Counted from the stretch's first letter, positions 45,646 to 56,044 are shown. The stretch is 64,000 nucleotides of DNA from Cytobacillus gottheilii (GCF_900166665.1 NZ_LT800494.1:646672-710671); one strand, 5' to 3'. A program made the numbers and translations. The notes: generated from the letters alone by a model not told the origin.

Positions 45646-47139
45646 ATGAGTAAAGACTCTAAAGCGAGACATCAGATGGGAAAGTTATTGTCGTTTAATC
45701 CTTCGGGTGAGTATTACTTTTCAAAAGGAGTAAAGGCTTATCATCGCAGGGATTTTTATAAAGCAGCAAAATATTTGCAGCGTGCTATGCAGCTTGAGCC
45801 AGGCGAGCCGATGATTGTGTGTCAGCTTGCGATTGTGTATTCGGAAATGGGCGAGCATCAGCAATCGAATCGCCTGCTTCATATGATTTTGGAAGAGCTG
45901 GATGAGCACATGAGTGAGTGCCATTATTTTTTAGCCAACAATTATGCGCACATGGGCCTTTTTAAGGATGCGTATCAGCATGCGAATCTTTATCTGGAGT
46001 TAAATGAAGATGGGGAGTTCTCTGAGGATACAGAGGATTTGCTTGATTTGTTAACACTGGAGGCGGAGGAGCTTGATGAGGATCTGTATGAGCAGGATGA
46101 TCTTATGATTAAGCAGGAGCAGGCAAGAGAACTGCTGGAATCAGGTCATTTTCCAAAGGCGGTTGAAATTTTAACGTCGGTGATTGAAGATTATCCGGAG
46201 TATTGGTCTGCTTATAATAATTTGGCGCTTGCGTATTTTTATTTAGGTGAAGTGCAGAAGGCTTCTGAAATATTAAATAAGGTTCTTGAAGAAAATCCAG
46301 GGAACTTGCATGCGTTATGCAACAGGCTTGTTTTTGCTTTTTATCAGCGCAATTTCACAGAGATCAAGCTGTTAAAAGAAACATTAAAGAAAATTAAGCC
46401 GATGTCTGCTGAGCATCAGTTTAAGCTTGGTGCTACGTTTTCGCTGACTGGAGAGTATGAAGCGGCGTTTCAATGGCTTCGTAAGCTTCAAAAAACAGGT
46501 TTTGATGGAGATGGTCCATTTTATTACTGGCTGTCCTATGCCGCTTATTTTACCGGAAGAGAGGAAATTGCACGCTCTTCTTGGAAAAAAGCTGTAGAAA
46601 TCAACCCAGATAAAGAAGGCTTTGAACCGTGGAATGATCAGAAAACGGTGCAGAATGGATTTGAAGATCATCAATCTTCTATTCAAAAAAAGCTGAAGAG
46701 TGATTATAAAGAGGAAAGACTGTTTGCCCTATTTTTAATCTCAGTATCAAATAAGCGGGATGAACTGCTTACTTCAGAAGGAATTAAGAAAAACCATAAA
46801 TTTTCTTCGATTGAAAATGAATATGTGTCTTATATTAAGACCGGTTCACCAATCGGTTCGGCAGTTGGCGCACACGAAATCGCCCAGTTATTATACAAAA
46901 ACCACCATCCGATTGGCACGACGGAAGCAGGTCTTTTTCTGTTATGGTTTACCGTTTATATTGAAATGGAAAAAAGCAGCATGCCTATAAAGAATAAATT
47001 AGCATGGGCTGCAGCAATTGAGTATGTTTGGAAAAAAATGCGCAATGAAAAGGTTCCTCAGTCACAATTGGCTGGACAATACGGAATTTCAGTTTCTACG
47101 CTGGGGAAATACATCAAACTGGTAAATGATTTCCTTTAA
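45646..47139 (+). CDS. yvcD: Tetratricopeptide repeat protein YvcD
   Basis: A 497-residue cytoplasmic TPR protein. Repeats are clear at about 20-110 (YYFSKGVKAYHRRDFYKAAK) and 155-320 (AYNNLALAYFYLGEVQKA); an acidic linker lies at about 115-140 and the C-terminus has a helix-turn-helix-like QLAGQYGISVSTLGKYIKL. Placed between his and trxB as in B. subtilis. ATG 45646 is chosen for GGAGG 5 bases upstream. Binding partners unknown. Confidence 0.85.
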   Translation: MSKDSKARHQMGKLLSFNPSGEYYFSKGVKAYHRRDFYKAAKYLQRAMQLEPGEPMIVCQLAIVYSEMGEHQQSNRLLHMILEELDEHMSECHYFLANNYAHMGLFKDAYQHANLYLELNEDGEFSEDTEDLLDLLTLEAEELDEDLYEQDDLMIKQEQARELLESGHFPKAVEILTSVIEDYPEYWSAYNNLALAYFYLGEVQKASEILNKVLEENPGNLHALCNRLVFAFYQRNFTEIKLLKETLKKIKPMSAEHQFKLGATFSLTGEYEAAFQWLRKLQKTGFDGDGPFYYWLSYAAYFTGREEIARSSWKKAVEINPDKEGFEPWNDQKTVQNGFEDHQSSIQKKLKSDYKEERLFALFLISVSNKRDELLTSEGIKKNHKFSSIENEYVSYIKTGSPIGSAVGAHEIAQLLYKNHHPIGTTEAGLFLLWFTVYIEMEKSSMPIKNKLAWAAAIEYVWKKMRNEKVPQSQLAGQYGISVSTLGKYIKLVNDFL

Positions 47140-47140
47140 T

Positions 47141-47173
47141 GAGCAGATTTTTGGCGAAATCTGCTCTTTTTTT
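47141..47173 (+). terminator. Terminator of yvcD
   Basis: GAGCAGATTT with its perfect complement, 6-base loop, then T7. From here to trxB (247 bp) only a 21-codon frame at 47262 with three cysteines and a poorly spaced AAGGAGG is seen; I do not call it. Confidence 0.9.
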
Positions 47174-47408
47174 ATATGATAAAGAAAAATAATACATTGT
47201 TGGATTGCATGAAAATCGGCCGCTAAATCCTTATCAAAACGGGAAGGAGGCAGCTGCCGAGATGAACTGTGATCCACCATCTTATGAGAAAAAATTATGC
47301 AAATCCATTTTTATAGGATCATGTTAGATGGAGAAGCTAATAAATGGGTATGGAATAAGAAGCGCAGCATAAACTGCGGCTGTGAAATCTCCTGCACATT
47401 TTATATAA

Positions 47409-48374
<966 letters not shown>

Positions 48375-48385
48375 TGCTTGTGTAC

Positions 48386-48419
48386 AGCTAACTTTTTGGT
48401 GCGAACTGAAATGTTAGCT
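48386..48419 (+). terminator. Weak hairpin after trxB
   Basis: AGCTAAC/GTTAGCT stem, long loop, poor T run (TATCCTTT). Confidence 0.35.
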
Positions 48420-48530
48420 TATCCTTTACAAAAAGTCATTATGTTTTAACTGTGCTGTAACGTTAGTGAAACAAATTTCGGGTAATATAAGAATAGAAAT
48501 TGACCCCCTTTTTAAGATATAAATCTTGTT

Positions 48531-48561
48531 GAGCACAGTGAAAGCTGGGCTCCTTTTTTTT
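48531..48561 (+). terminator. Terminator upstream of yvcI
   Basis: GAGC-A-CAG pairs with CTG-G-GCTC, followed by T8. Either the real end of trxB read-through or of a short leader transcript. Apart from these hairpins and the yvcI promoter, 48375-48796 shows no gene. Confidence 0.65.
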
Positions 48562-48692
48562 GCGCTGAAATCATTTGGCATAAATTACAAACTCATTGCA
48601 GATCCAGTCCGAAATTGACTTGTAGGTTTGTTCTGACAGAGGATTATTCCATTCACTTAAATGGATAAAAGCTGTGACTAAGCAGTCAATCG

Positions 48693-48721
48693 TTGTCGCT
48701 GTCTTGTAAACATAGTATAAT
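48693..48721 (+). promoter_or_regulatory. Sigma-A promoter of the yvcI-crh operon
   Basis: TTGTCG, 17 bp, perfect TATAAT, 76 bp before yvcI. Confidence 0.7.
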
Positions 48722-48796
48722 ATAAGGAATATTAAAAACGGTAAAATAGTAGGCTTCGGGTATTCCAGCCCGATCGTAAAGGTCAGGTGAGTAGTA

Positions 48797-49255
48797 GTGC
48801 AAAGGGTCACCAATTGTGTATTGTTGAAAGAAAATAAAGTTTTGCTTCTTCAAAAACCGAGACGCGGCTGGTGGGTAGCGCCAGGCGGAAAAATGGAGCC
48901 GGGAGAATCGGTTAGAGACTCTTGTATCCGCGAGTTTCGAGAGGAAACAGGGATTTATCTGCGCAATCCAAATATAAAAGGGATTTTTACTTTTATTATG
49001 AAGGATGGCGATCGGGTGATGTCAGAATGGATGATGTTTACCTTTATGGCACAGGAATCTGATGGCCTCAATGTGGATGAGTCAGAGGAAGGAAAGCTTT
49101 CATGGCATGAGCTTGAGGACATTAAGCACTTGCCAATGGCAGCTGGTGACTATCACATTTTAGACTATATGATTCATGGCAATGGAATGATTTATGGCAC
49201 ATTTACTTATACACCAGATTTTGAGCTGATCAGCTATAGGCTTGATCCTAGTTAA
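48797..49255 (+). CDS. yvcI: Nudix hydrolase YvcI
   Basis: A 152-residue Nudix pyrophosphohydrolase; Nudix box at about 31-53 (GGKMEPGESVRDSCIREFREETG). Closely similar to YvcI, including GWWVAPGG and FTYTPDFELISYRLDP. Substrate not settled (nucleotide or RNA cap type). GTG start with AGGTGAG upstream. First gene of yvcI-rapZ-yvcK-whiA-crh. Confidence 0.92.
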   Translation: MQRVTNCVLLKENKVLLLQKPRRGWWVAPGGKMEPGESVRDSCIREFREETGIYLRNPNIKGIFTFIMKDGDRVMSEWMMFTFMAQESDGLNVDESEEGKLSWHELEDIKHLPMAAGDYHILDYMIHGNGMIYGTFTYTPDFELISYRLDPS

Positions 49256-49295
49256 TGTTCTATAAAAATCGAAGCAGTTTCAGGGGGAAATGATG

Positions 49296-50189
49296 ATGAG
49301 TACGGGTTCAATTAATGAAACACAAATGGTTATTATTACAGGTATGTCTGGTGCAGGAAAAACAGTAGCAATTCAAAGCTTTGAAGATCTCGGATTTTTC
49401 TGTGTTGATAACTTGCCCCCAACGCTACTGCCAAAATTTCTTGAACTGATGAAGGAATCCGGGAATAAGATGAATAAGGTTGCTTTGGTAATGGACCTTC
49501 GCGGCCGTGAATTTTTTGATCACCTTTTTAAAGCGCTAGACGAGCTGGCTGAAAAATCATGGGTTACGCCTAAGATCCTTTTTTTAGATGCTGATGATGC
49601 TACGCTCGTAAGCAGGTATAAAGAAACAAGAAGATCTCATCCGCTCGCTCCATCTGGTCTGCCGCTTGAAGGCATTAAGCTTGAGCGGGAGCTGCTTGAG
49701 GAGCTGAAGGGAAGAGCGCAGCTAATTTATAAAACCTCGTCTATGAAGCCGAGAGAACTTCGTGAAAAGATACTAATGGAATTTTCAGTGAATAAAAAAA
49801 CCATTTTTACTGTCAATGTCATGTCCTTCGGTTTTAAGTATGGACTGCCAATTGATGCGGATCTAGTGTTTGATGTGCGCTTTTTGCCTAACCCGCATTA
49901 CATCGACCATATGCGTCCAAAAACAGGGTTAGATGAAGAAGTTTCGAGCTATGTGCTGAAGTGGAATGAAACAACGAAATTTCTTGAAAAAGTGACTGAA
50001 TTGCTAAATTTCATGCTTCCTCATTATAAAAGAGAAGGAAAGTCACAGCTTGTTATTGCTATAGGCTGTACTGGAGGACAACACCGATCCGTTGCCTTGG
50101 CTGAATATCTGGGCCGCTTCTTTCAAGAGGATTATCATACAAAGATTACGCATCGGGACATTGAGAGGAGAAAGGAAAAGACAAAATGA
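49296..50189 (+). CDS. rapZ: RNase adapter / nucleotide-binding protein RapZ (YvcJ)
   Basis: A 297-residue P-loop protein: Walker A GMSGAGKT at about 17-24, DLRGREF and the C-terminal CTGGQHRSV motif typical of RapZ. In E. coli RapZ steers a small RNA to RNase E; in B. subtilis YvcJ hydrolyses nucleotides and affects competence. Three ATG codons are in tandem (49290, 49293, 49296); AGGGGG at 49282-49287 and alignment to YvcJ favour 49296. ATGA overlap with yvcK. Confidence 0.93.
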   Translation: MSTGSINETQMVIITGMSGAGKTVAIQSFEDLGFFCVDNLPPTLLPKFLELMKESGNKMNKVALVMDLRGREFFDHLFKALDELAEKSWVTPKILFLDADDATLVSRYKETRRSHPLAPSGLPLEGIKLERELLEELKGRAQLIYKTSSMKPRELREKILMEFSVNKKTIFTVNVMSFGFKYGLPIDADLVFDVRFLPNPHYIDHMRPKTGLDEEVSSYVLKWNETTKFLEKVTELLNFMLPHYKREGKSQLVIAIGCTGGQHRSVALAEYLGRFFQEDYHTKITHRDIERRKEKTK

Positions 50190-51163
50190 GCAGACAGCCG
50201 AGGATTGTCATCATTGGCGGGGGAACAGGATTACCTGTCCTTTTAAGAGGACTGAAAAAGTATCCTGTTGATATTACAGCAATTGTAACCGTAGCTGATG
50301 ATGGCGGCAGTTCAGGCAGGCTGAGAGATGATTTAAATATTCCGCCTCCTGGAGATATTCGCAATGTATTAGCAGCCCTTTCTGATGTTGAACCATTAAT
50401 TGAGGAGATGTTCCAGCATCGGTTTTCAACAAGCAATGAACTAGCGGGCCATTCATTAGGAAACTTAATACTGGCTGCCATGACGTCGATTACAGGAAAC
50501 TTTGTTCATGCGATTCAAGAGATGAGCAAAGTTTTAAATGTAAGAGGCAAGGTGCTTCCTGCGGCCAATCAAAGTGTGGTTTTAAAAGCGGAGATGGAGG
50601 ATGGCAGCATTGTATCTGGTGAATCGAAAATTCCATACTCAGGGAAAAGAATTAAGCGGGTATTTCTGGAGCCCGAGCGGATACAGCCTTTGCCTGAATC
50701 GGTTCATGCCATCAGACAGGCAGATATGATCATTATTGGTCCAGGCAGTTTATATACAAGTATCCTGCCGAATCTGCTTGTGCCAAAGCTTGGCAATGAG
50801 GTGCGCCGTTCCAGAGCGAAGAAAGTATATATTTGCAATTTGATGACCCAGGCTGGCGAGACGCATAATTACACGGCCAGTGACCATGTGAAAGCGTTAT
50901 ATGACCATCTGAATTCAGCTTTTATGAATACCATTCTCGTAAACAAGGAGAATATCCCAGCAAACGTGCAGGAAAAATATATTGAAGAAATGGCGAAGCC
51001 TGTTTATTACGATGTCGATCGGCTTCATGAATTAGGACTAGAGGTTATACCAGGTGAGATCGTCAGCTATGAAGGCGGAATTATTCGCCATGATACGCAG
51101 CAAGTGGCAGATATTCTTTATCATTTGCTTTTAGCTGAAACCAAAAAGCGTTTTGAAGCGTAG
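50186..51163 (+). CDS. yvcK: Gluconeogenesis factor YvcK
   Basis: A 325-residue CofD/UPF0052 protein that binds UDP-sugars and is needed for growth on gluconeogenic carbon and normal cell shape. Motifs [27 protein letters not shown] and [18 protein letters not shown]-coupled to rapZ. Confidence 0.95.
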   Translation: MSRQPRIVIIGGGTGLPVLLRGLKKYPVDITAIVTVADDGGSSGRLRDDLNIPPPGDIRNVLAALSDVEPLIEEMFQHRFSTSNELAGHSLGNLILAAMTSITGNFVHAIQEMSKVLNVRGKVLPAANQSVVLKAEMEDGSIVSGESKIPYSGKRIKRVFLEPERIQPLPESVHAIRQADMIIIGPGSLYTSILPNLLVPKLGNEVRRSRAKKVYICNLMTQAGETHNYTASDHVKALYDHLNSAFMNTILVNKENIPANVQEKYIEEMAKPVYYDVDRLHELGLEVIPGEIVSYEGGIIRHDTQQVADILYHLLLAETKKRFEA

Positions 51164-51226
51164 TATATACTGTGCCAATGTTTGTTTTGTGTTAAATGAA
51201 TGTTGTGCCGGGTAGGAGGTGAAGGG

Positions 51227-52177
51227 ATGTCTTTCGCTTCAGAAACAAAAAAAGAACTTACCAATATTGAAACCAAGGGCTGCTGCAGTATATCAGAACT
51301 CTCTGCCTTAATCCGAATGAATGGCTCCTTATCCTTCTCTAACCGTAAATTGGTTGTTGACATACAAACGGAAAATGCAGCGATTGCCAGAAGGATCTAT
51401 ACGCTGATCAAAAAGAATTACAACGTGCAGGTGGAACTCCTTGTTCGTAAAAAAATGAGACTAAAGAAAAACAATGTTTACATTGTCCGCCTTGCAGAAG
51501 GAGCCAGCACCATCCTTGATGAGTTGAAAATTTTAAGTGAGGGCTTTGTTTTTACACATGATATTGCTCAAGAGCTTGTGAAAAAGAAATGCTGCAAACG
51601 TTCTTATTTACGCGGAGCTTTTCTTGCAGGAGGTTCTGTAAACAACCCTGAGACATCATCGTATCATCTCGAAATTGCCTCTTTATATAAGGAACACAAT
51701 GACGCATTGTGCGAGCTTATGAACACATTTGGCTTAAACAGCAAAACACTGGAACGAAAAAAAGGTTTTATTACGTATTTGAAAGAAGCAGAAAAAATCA
51801 CCGAATTCCTGAATATTATTGGTGCACATGCCGCATTGCTGCGGTTTGAGGACATCCGGATTGTCCGTGATATGCGAAATTCGGTTAACCGTCTTGTTAA
51901 TTGTGAAACTGCGAACTTGAACAAAACGATTGGGGCAGCACTGCGCCAAGTCGAAAACATAAAATATATTGAAAAAACAGTAGGTCTGCAAATCCTTCCA
52001 GATAAATTACGGGAAATTGCAGAGCTGCGTGTAGCGTATCAAGATGTGACATTAAAAGAGCTTGGAGAAATGGTTTCTGGGGGAAATATCAGTAAATCAG
52101 GCATTAATCACAGATTGCGAAAAATTGATGAAATTGCGGAAAAGCTAAAAGCGGGTGATATCAGTATCCCGCAGTAG
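51227..52177 (+). CDS. whiA: Sporulation/cell-division regulator WhiA
   Basis: A 316-residue protein with an N-terminal LAGLIDADG-like homing-endonuclease fold (about 15-200, with [15 protein letters not shown]) and a C-terminal helix-turn-helix DUF199 domain (about 220-310, [21 protein letters not shown]). Affects division and chromosome segregation in Bacillus. ATG 51227 is set by AGGAGGTGA upstream. Confidence 0.95.
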   Translation: MSFASETKKELTNIETKGCCSISELSALIRMNGSLSFSNRKLVVDIQTENAAIARRIYTLIKKNYNVQVELLVRKKMRLKKNNVYIVRLAEGASTILDELKILSEGFVFTHDIAQELVKKKCCKRSYLRGAFLAGGSVNNPETSSYHLEIASLYKEHNDALCELMNTFGLNSKTLERKKGFITYLKEAEKITEFLNIIGAHAALLRFEDIRIVRDMRNSVNRLVNCETANLNKTIGAALRQVENIKYIEKTVGLQILPDKLREIAELRVAYQDVTLKELGEMVSGGNISKSGINHRLRKIDEIAEKLKAGDISIPQ

Positions 52178-52201
52178 CGAGCAATAGGAGGAACGAAACT
52201 T

Positions 52202-52459
52202 ATGGTGGAGAAACAGGTTGAGGTTAAATTAAAAACGGGTTTACAGGCACGCCCAGCGGCATTGTTCGTGCAAGAAGCGAATCGTTTTGCATCTGATATC
52301 TTTTTAGAGCGAGATGGGAAAAAGGTCAATGCCAAAAGTATTATGGGCTTAATGAGTCTTGCTGTCAGCACAGGGGCAACCATTACATTGATTGCAAACG
52401 GCAGTGACGAGCAGGAAGCACTTGAGCAATTAGCCAATTACATTCAACAAGAACAATAA
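52202..52459 (+). CDS. crh: Catabolite repression HPr-like protein Crh
   Basis: An 85-residue HPr paralogue. Position 15, the PTS-phosphorylated His in HPr, is Gln (KTGLQARPAA), while the regulatory Ser46 is kept (NAKSIMG). So it cannot carry sugar phosphate but can be phosphorylated by HprK and act with CcpA. GGAGGA precedes the ATG. Last gene of the yvcI operon. Confidence 0.97.
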   Translation: MVEKQVEVKLKTGLQARPAALFVQEANRFASDIFLERDGKKVNAKSIMGLMSLAVSTGATITLIANGSDEQEALEQLANYIQQEQ

Positions 52460-52463
52460 AAAG

Positions 52464-52494
52464 AAAGGGCACATCATGGGGATGTGTCCTTTTG
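52464..52494 (+). terminator. Terminator of crh
   Basis: AAAGGGCACATC with GATGTGTCCTTT, 5-base loop, then TTTTGT. Confidence 0.75.
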
Positions 52495-52516
52495 TGTTGG
52501 GCATAATTTTGGCTAT

Positions 52517-52550
52517 AAAAAAGTGAAGCACCTGTATAGTGCCTCACTTT
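52517..52550 (-). terminator. Terminator of clpP
   Basis: AAAGTGAAGCAC / GTGCCTCACTTT stem (one mismatch); T-rich on the minus strand after the stem. Confidence 0.8.
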
Positions 52551-52556
52551 GAAAAC

Positions 52557-53153
52557 TTATTTTGCTTCGTTTGGATTACGGGAAATAATTTTGTCGATTA
52601 AGCCGTACTCTAATGCTCTTTCAGCAGTCATGAAGTTATCACGATCTGTATCCTTCGCAATAATTTCAAGCGGCTGACCAGTGCGTTCTGCAAGAATCGT
52701 ATTTAACTTTTCGCGAAGGAAAAGAATACGTTTTGCTGCAATTTCGATTTCAGTTGCCTGACCTTGAGCTCCGCCAAGTGGCTGGTGAATCATTACTTCA
52801 CTGTTTGGAAGTGCGAAACGTTTTCCTTTTTCGCCGGCAGCAAGAAGGAAGGCACCCATTGAAGCAGCCATACCTGTGCAGATTGTAGAAACGCTTGGCT
52901 TGATGTATTGCATTGTATCGTAAATCGCCATACCAGCTGTGATGCTTCCGCCTGGTGAATTGATGTATAATGTAATATCTTTTTCAGGATTCTCCGCTTC
53001 AAGGAATAGCAATTGAGCCACAATCGAGTTGGCAACATTATCATCAATCGCACTGCCGAGCATAATAATGCGGTCCTTCAAAAGGCGGGAGTAAATATCA
53101 TAAGCACGTTCCCCGCGGTTTGTTTGTTCGATAACTGTAGGGATTAAATTCAT
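52557..53153 (-). CDS. clpP: ATP-dependent Clp protease proteolytic subunit
   Basis: Tetradecameric serine protease that degrades proteins fed by ClpC/ClpX/ClpE. 198 residues, catalytic Ser in [13 protein letters not shown] (Ser98), His in MIHQPLGG (His123) and Asp in KDTDRDNFM (Asp172). Start at 53153 is set by AAAGGAGG on the minus strand. Single gene with a CtsR box over its promoter. Confidence 0.97.
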   Translation of the reverse strand: MNLIPTVIEQTNRGERAYDIYSRLLKDRIIMLGSAIDDNVANSIVAQLLFLEAENPEKDITLYINSPGGSITAGMAIYDTMQYIKPSVSTICTGMAASMGAFLLAAGEKGKRFALPNSEVMIHQPLGGAQGQATEIEIAAKRILFLREKLNTILAERTGQPLEIIAKDTDRDNFMTAERALEYGLIDKIISRNPNEAK

Positions 53154-53228
53154 TCCAATTCCTCCTTTAAAATTAAGGGATAGTGCAGACTTATTTATGT
53201 AAGACATACACCATTTTTATGTAGTTTT

Positions 53229-53257
53229 ATCATACACTAATGGTCAATAAAGGTCAA
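53229..53257 (-). promoter_or_regulatory. Sigma-A promoter of clpP
   Basis: Minus strand TTGACC, 17 bp, TATGAT. Confidence 0.8.
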
Positions 53258-53258
53258 A
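53242..53258. promoter_or_regulatory. CtsR operator
   Basis: GGTCAAT-AAA-GGTCAAA is the tandem heptad CtsR box. It covers the -35 and spacer of the clpP promoter, so CtsR would block polymerase until heat or protein stress. From 53259 to the tRNA terminator nothing else is seen. Confidence 0.85.
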
Positions 53259-53460
53259 AGAATCGCATCTATAAGGAAGCGAAATCGTTCGACAGATTTT
53301 GATTAACAAGTTTATATGCCAGATTTTTAGAGACATTCCACTTTTTATCTTACCCAGTCTGCATACTTTTTACACCTTTGAGGGAAAATAAAAAATTGAT
53401 CTTATCTTGCCTCCAGATGAGTTGAGCTGAAGATGCAGCAAAATGATCCTGCTAAAAGAA

Positions 53461-53496
53461 AAAAGGCCATTGCTTCAATAAGCAATGGCCTTTTTT
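53461..53496 (-). terminator. Terminator after tRNA-Arg
   Basis: GGCCATTGCT with its perfect complement, 6-base loop; U run on the minus strand, directly 3' of the tRNA. Confidence 0.85.
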
Positions 53497-53499
53497 CTA

Positions 53500-53571
53500 C
53501 ACCCTCGGAGGGAATCGAACCCCCATCTCAAGAACCGGAATCTTACGTGCTATCCGTTGCACCACGAGGGC
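53500..53571 (-). tRNA. tRNA-Arg (anticodon CCG)
   Basis: Read on the minus strand it folds into a full cloverleaf of 72 nt: acceptor GCCCTCG/CGAGGGT, D stem GTGC/GCAC, anticodon stem TAAGA/TCTTG with loop TTCCGGT (anticodon CCG), T stem GGGGG/CCCTC with loop TTCGATT. CCA is not encoded. It reads CGG codons. Confidence 0.95.
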
Positions 53572-53687
53572 AAGTTGTATCTTGCTGTAACGCTCCATTT
53601 CTTTAAACGTTACGAATACTAATTATAGGATAATATGTTCAACATTGCAACAACCATTTAGTTTGTAAGCGACAAGTCTCAGAAATC

Positions 53688-53727
53688 AAAAATGCCGGTC
53701 CATCATTATTCAATGATGGATCGGCAT
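53688..53727 (-). terminator. Terminator of the riboswitch-controlled gene
   Basis: ATGCCG.TCCATCATT hairpin with one mismatch; U run on the minus strand, overlapping the stop codon region. Confidence 0.8.
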
Positions 53728-53891
53728 GCTGGACAGGTGATAACTTCATTTCTTCTAAATTGAATTTTCTTGAAATCGTTCTTGGTGAAAGTCGTAAAGA
53801 CATTGTACTTGTGTCCGCATAAGCAGGTGTGCTGGTCCTTGACGACGTGTCTAACTTCTTTGTCCTTGCTGAGTACTGTTGGAAAAATCAT
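53706..53891 (-). CDS. Small zinc-ribbon-like protein under a c-di-GMP riboswitch
   Basis: Not recognised by name. The 61-residue product has two cysteine pairs, Cys23-x-Cys25 (HTCLCGHKY) and Cys52-xx-Cys55 (ITCPACRS), suggesting one metal-binding knuckle, and no signal peptide or membrane segment. AAGGGTGA lies 5 bases before the ATG and a terminator overlaps its end, so it is a discrete gene. The leader 53892-54024 carries a GEMM-I aptamer, so its level should follow c-di-GMP, linking it to motility, biofilm or surface behaviour. Function unknown. Confidence 0.75.
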   Translation of the reverse strand: MIFPTVLSKDKEVRHVVKDQHTCLCGHKYNVFTTFTKNDFKKIQFRRNEVITCPACRSIIE

Positions 53892-53944
53892 TGTTCACCC
53901 TTCTTAAAGCAGTATTAGGCAAATTAAAAAGGAATGATCGACTT

Positions 53945-54024
53945 ATATGCAACCCGGCTGCCATGACAATATACATGTTTTAGGCCCGTGGCTTTGCGTC
54001 TTTTACTTTCGTAAAATTTGCCCA
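53945..54024 (-). promoter_or_regulatory. c-di-GMP-I (GEMM) riboswitch aptamer
   Basis: Minus strand shows the GEMM-I hallmarks in order: GGGCAAA, a GAAA-tetraloop hairpin (TTTTAC-GAAA-GTAAAA), the conserved GACGCAAAGCC, CGGGCCTAAA, and the closing GGCAGCCGGGTTGC. The aptamer starts near the predicted +1 and ends about 55 nt before the start codon. Its GGCAAATT (plus 54015-54022) is complementary to AATTTGCC in the downstream leader (plus 53918-53925), a possible alternative fold. No intrinsic terminator lies between aptamer and gene, so translational or RNA-stability control is possible. Confidence 0.9.
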
Positions 54025-54029
54025 AATGT

Positions 54030-54038
54030 ATAATACCA
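54030..54038 (-). promoter_or_regulatory. Extended -10 promoter of the riboswitch transcript
   Basis: Minus strand TGGTATTAT; start would be near 54023, right at the aptamer. No clear -35. Confidence 0.55.
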
Positions 54039-54205
54039 TAAAAATAGAAATAAATCATATCAAAAATTTTATTTGTAAAATAGATCTTTCCTTTTCGAAA
54101 TGGGTTTCGTACCCCGAGGAGTTTCATCCTTATTCATTTACAGTATTTTCTCCATACAATAATTGCTCATCTTCCTGTAAAATAAAGATGAAGGGGGAAG
54201 GCAAC

Positions 54206-55537
54206 ATGGATTTAAAAGCAGGTTTATGGCAGCAGCAAACCATGAAGTTGGCGATGACTCAAGAGCTTAAGCAATCTATTGAGCTATTGCAGTTTAATTC
54301 CCAGGAGCTTACTGCCTTTCTTGAGGAAAAGGCTTTGGAAAATCCTTTGCTGGAGCTGCATTCAAATTTCGTTAAAACAATGGATCCCCGTGTACAGCGA
54401 TTTAAGAAAACAAAAAGCAATCATAATCAAGATAAAGAGAATTGGATTGAACAGCTTGCTGTCAGTGTACAGCAATTGGACGATTATCTGATTCAGCAGG
54501 TTCCGGCCAATCTGACAGAAGAAGAGAAAAGAATCATATTCTATTTTATTCATAACCTTGATGAAAACGGTTACTTATATAATGTGGATGTTACGCAAAT
54601 TGCTCAGCTTTTTGAAACTGAAAAAGAAACGGTACAAGAACAGCTCGACCTATTACATCAATTAGAACCTGCAGGAATTGGGGCGCGCAGTTTGCAGGAA
54701 TGTATCCTATTGCAGCTCGAACGGCTAATACCAGCAAACGAGCTGGCTGAGGAGATTATTCGCCATCATTTTCAATCATTTGCTGATAAAAAGTGGAAAC
54801 AGCTGGCCAAGCAGATAAAAGCAGATATAAAGGACATCCAAGTTGTCTATGACCTGGTGCAAACGTTAAAACCTCGGCCGGCAGCAAGGTTTGCATCAGA
54901 GAAGCCAGCTTATATCATACCTGATGTGATTGTTTATGCAGAGCAAAATGGTATTCACATTCAGCTTTATGATGAAAGTGTCCCCGCGATTGCTTATAAT
55001 GAAGTTTACGCTAATAAACTTCAAACAGCAGGTGATCAGCAGTTGGGGCGTTATTTGCAAAATCGGCAGCAGGACTATCAATGGATTAAACGGTCGATTG
55101 AACAGAGAAAAGAAACGATCTTAAAAGTCACAAAAAAGATCGCAGAGCGTCAGCCATACTTTTTTCAGAAGGGGCCAACTTTTTTAAAGCCGATGACGAT
55201 GAAGGAAATTGCTGAGGAACTTGATATTCACGAATCAACTGTGAGCAGGGCGGTTAGAGAAAAATATGTGCAAACACCTTTTGGAACTTTTGAATTGCGC
55301 ACCTTTTTTGCCAGTATGATTAAGACCGCAACGAATGCTGACGCTTCATCTGAGGAGGCGAAGGCAGCAATGAATAAACTTATTTCATCAGAGAATAAGG
55401 CAAAGCCCTATTCTGATCAGGATATTGCTAATTTGCTAAAAACAGAGGCTGGTTTAGTCATTTCAAGAAGAACGGCTGCTAAATATCGTGAGCAGCTGGG
55501 TATTCCATCCTCTTCCAAACGAAAAAGATATGATTGA
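54206..55537 (+). CDS. sigL: RNA polymerase sigma-54 factor SigL
   Basis: Sigma factor for -24/-12 promoters, used with enhancer-binding activators. 443 residues: N-terminal Gln-rich activator-interacting region (QELKQSIELLQFNSQELTAF), core-binding domain, helix-turn-helix (MTMKEIAEELDIHESTVSRAVR) and the RpoN box variant SRRTAAKYREQLGI near the end. ATG 54206 has AAGGGGGAAGG upstream; a longer frame from 54026 lacks a ribosome site and overlaps the divergent riboswitch promoter. Divergent from the riboswitch gene. Confidence 0.95.
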   Translation: MDLKAGLWQQQTMKLAMTQELKQSIELLQFNSQELTAFLEEKALENPLLELHSNFVKTMDPRVQRFKKTKSNHNQDKENWIEQLAVSVQQLDDYLIQQVPANLTEEEKRIIFYFIHNLDENGYLYNVDVTQIAQLFETEKETVQEQLDLLHQLEPAGIGARSLQECILLQLERLIPANELAEEIIRHHFQSFADKKWKQLAKQIKADIKDIQVVYDLVQTLKPRPAARFASEKPAYIIPDVIVYAEQNGIHIQLYDESVPAIAYNEVYANKLQTAGDQQLGRYLQNRQQDYQWIKRSIEQRKETILKVTKKIAERQPYFFQKGPTFLKPMTMKEIAEELDIHESTVSRAVREKYVQTPFGTFELRTFFASMIKTATNADASSEEAKAAMNKLISSENKAKPYSDQDIANLLKTEAGLVISRRTAAKYREQLGIPSSSKRKRYD

Positions 55538-55550
55538 TAGGAGAATATCC

Positions 55551-55787
55551 ATGAGCCGTAAACTAACCTTATACACTAGAAATAAATGTCCGCTGTGTGA
55601 TAAAGCGAAGCAAATCATTCTCGAATTAAAAGACGAACTTACCTTTCAATACACTGAATATGATATTGATGAAAGTGACGAGCTGACAGAAAGATATGGG
55701 CTTATGATTCCGGTTGTCTATGTTGACGGAGTTGAGGTTCAGTATGGACAAATTGATCGCATGACATTAGAAGAAGCTCTAGTTTAA
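55551..55787 (+). CDS. Glutaredoxin-like protein
   Basis: A 78-residue thioredoxin-fold protein with CPLC (Cys13/Cys16 from ATG 55551: NKCPLCDKA) and a cis-Pro loop MIPVVYVDG. Similar small NrdH/glutaredoxin-like proteins follow sigL or precede cggR in Bacilli. TAGGAGA is 7 bases upstream. Redox partner unknown. Confidence 0.85.
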   Translation: MSRKLTLYTRNKCPLCDKAKQIILELKDELTFQYTEYDIDESDELTERYGLMIPVVYVDGVEVQYGQIDRMTLEEALV

Positions 55788-55927
55788 TCCATCTTGCTGA
55801 TAGAAGGCAGCTGGTCTATAGCTGCAGAAAAACGGGATGGAGAAGCAGCTAATAGGGCAGAACGTCATTATTTATTCTTATTTTTAAAAATAGGCTTTAA
55901 AATAAAACGATATTAGTTGCATTCAAG

Positions 55928-55974
55928 AATCATTCTTGCTAAAATTCAAATTGTAGCAAGGGTGATTTTTTTTT
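55928..55974 (+). terminator. Terminator upstream of the cggR operator
   Basis: AATCA-CTTGCTA pairs with TAGCAAG-TGATT, followed by T9. Confidence 0.8.
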
Positions 55975-55980
55975 CAGTCG

Positions 55981-56018
55981 GTGGGACATAATATGTCTAT
56001 GCGGGACTAAAAGTGACC
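55981..56018. promoter_or_regulatory. CggR operator
   Basis: Direct repeats GTGGGACATAATATGTC and GCGGGACTAAAAGTGAC, spaced by a few bases, match the CGGGAC-N6-TGTC repeats bound by CggR in B. subtilis. It lies 27 bp before cggR; the promoter itself is not clear. Confidence 0.75.
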
Positions 56019-56044
56019 ATGAGTGATGAAGAAGGAGCTGCGAG

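Noticed and set aside
47262..47327. A 21-codon frame with three Cys before trxB
   Set aside because: AAGGAGG is about 12 bases away, too far for a confident start, and there is no other support.
48571..48813. An 80-codon minus-strand frame before yvcI
   Set aside because: It overlaps the yvcI start and promoter, its only Met lacks a ribosome site, and the residue pattern is not protein-like at the N-terminal half.
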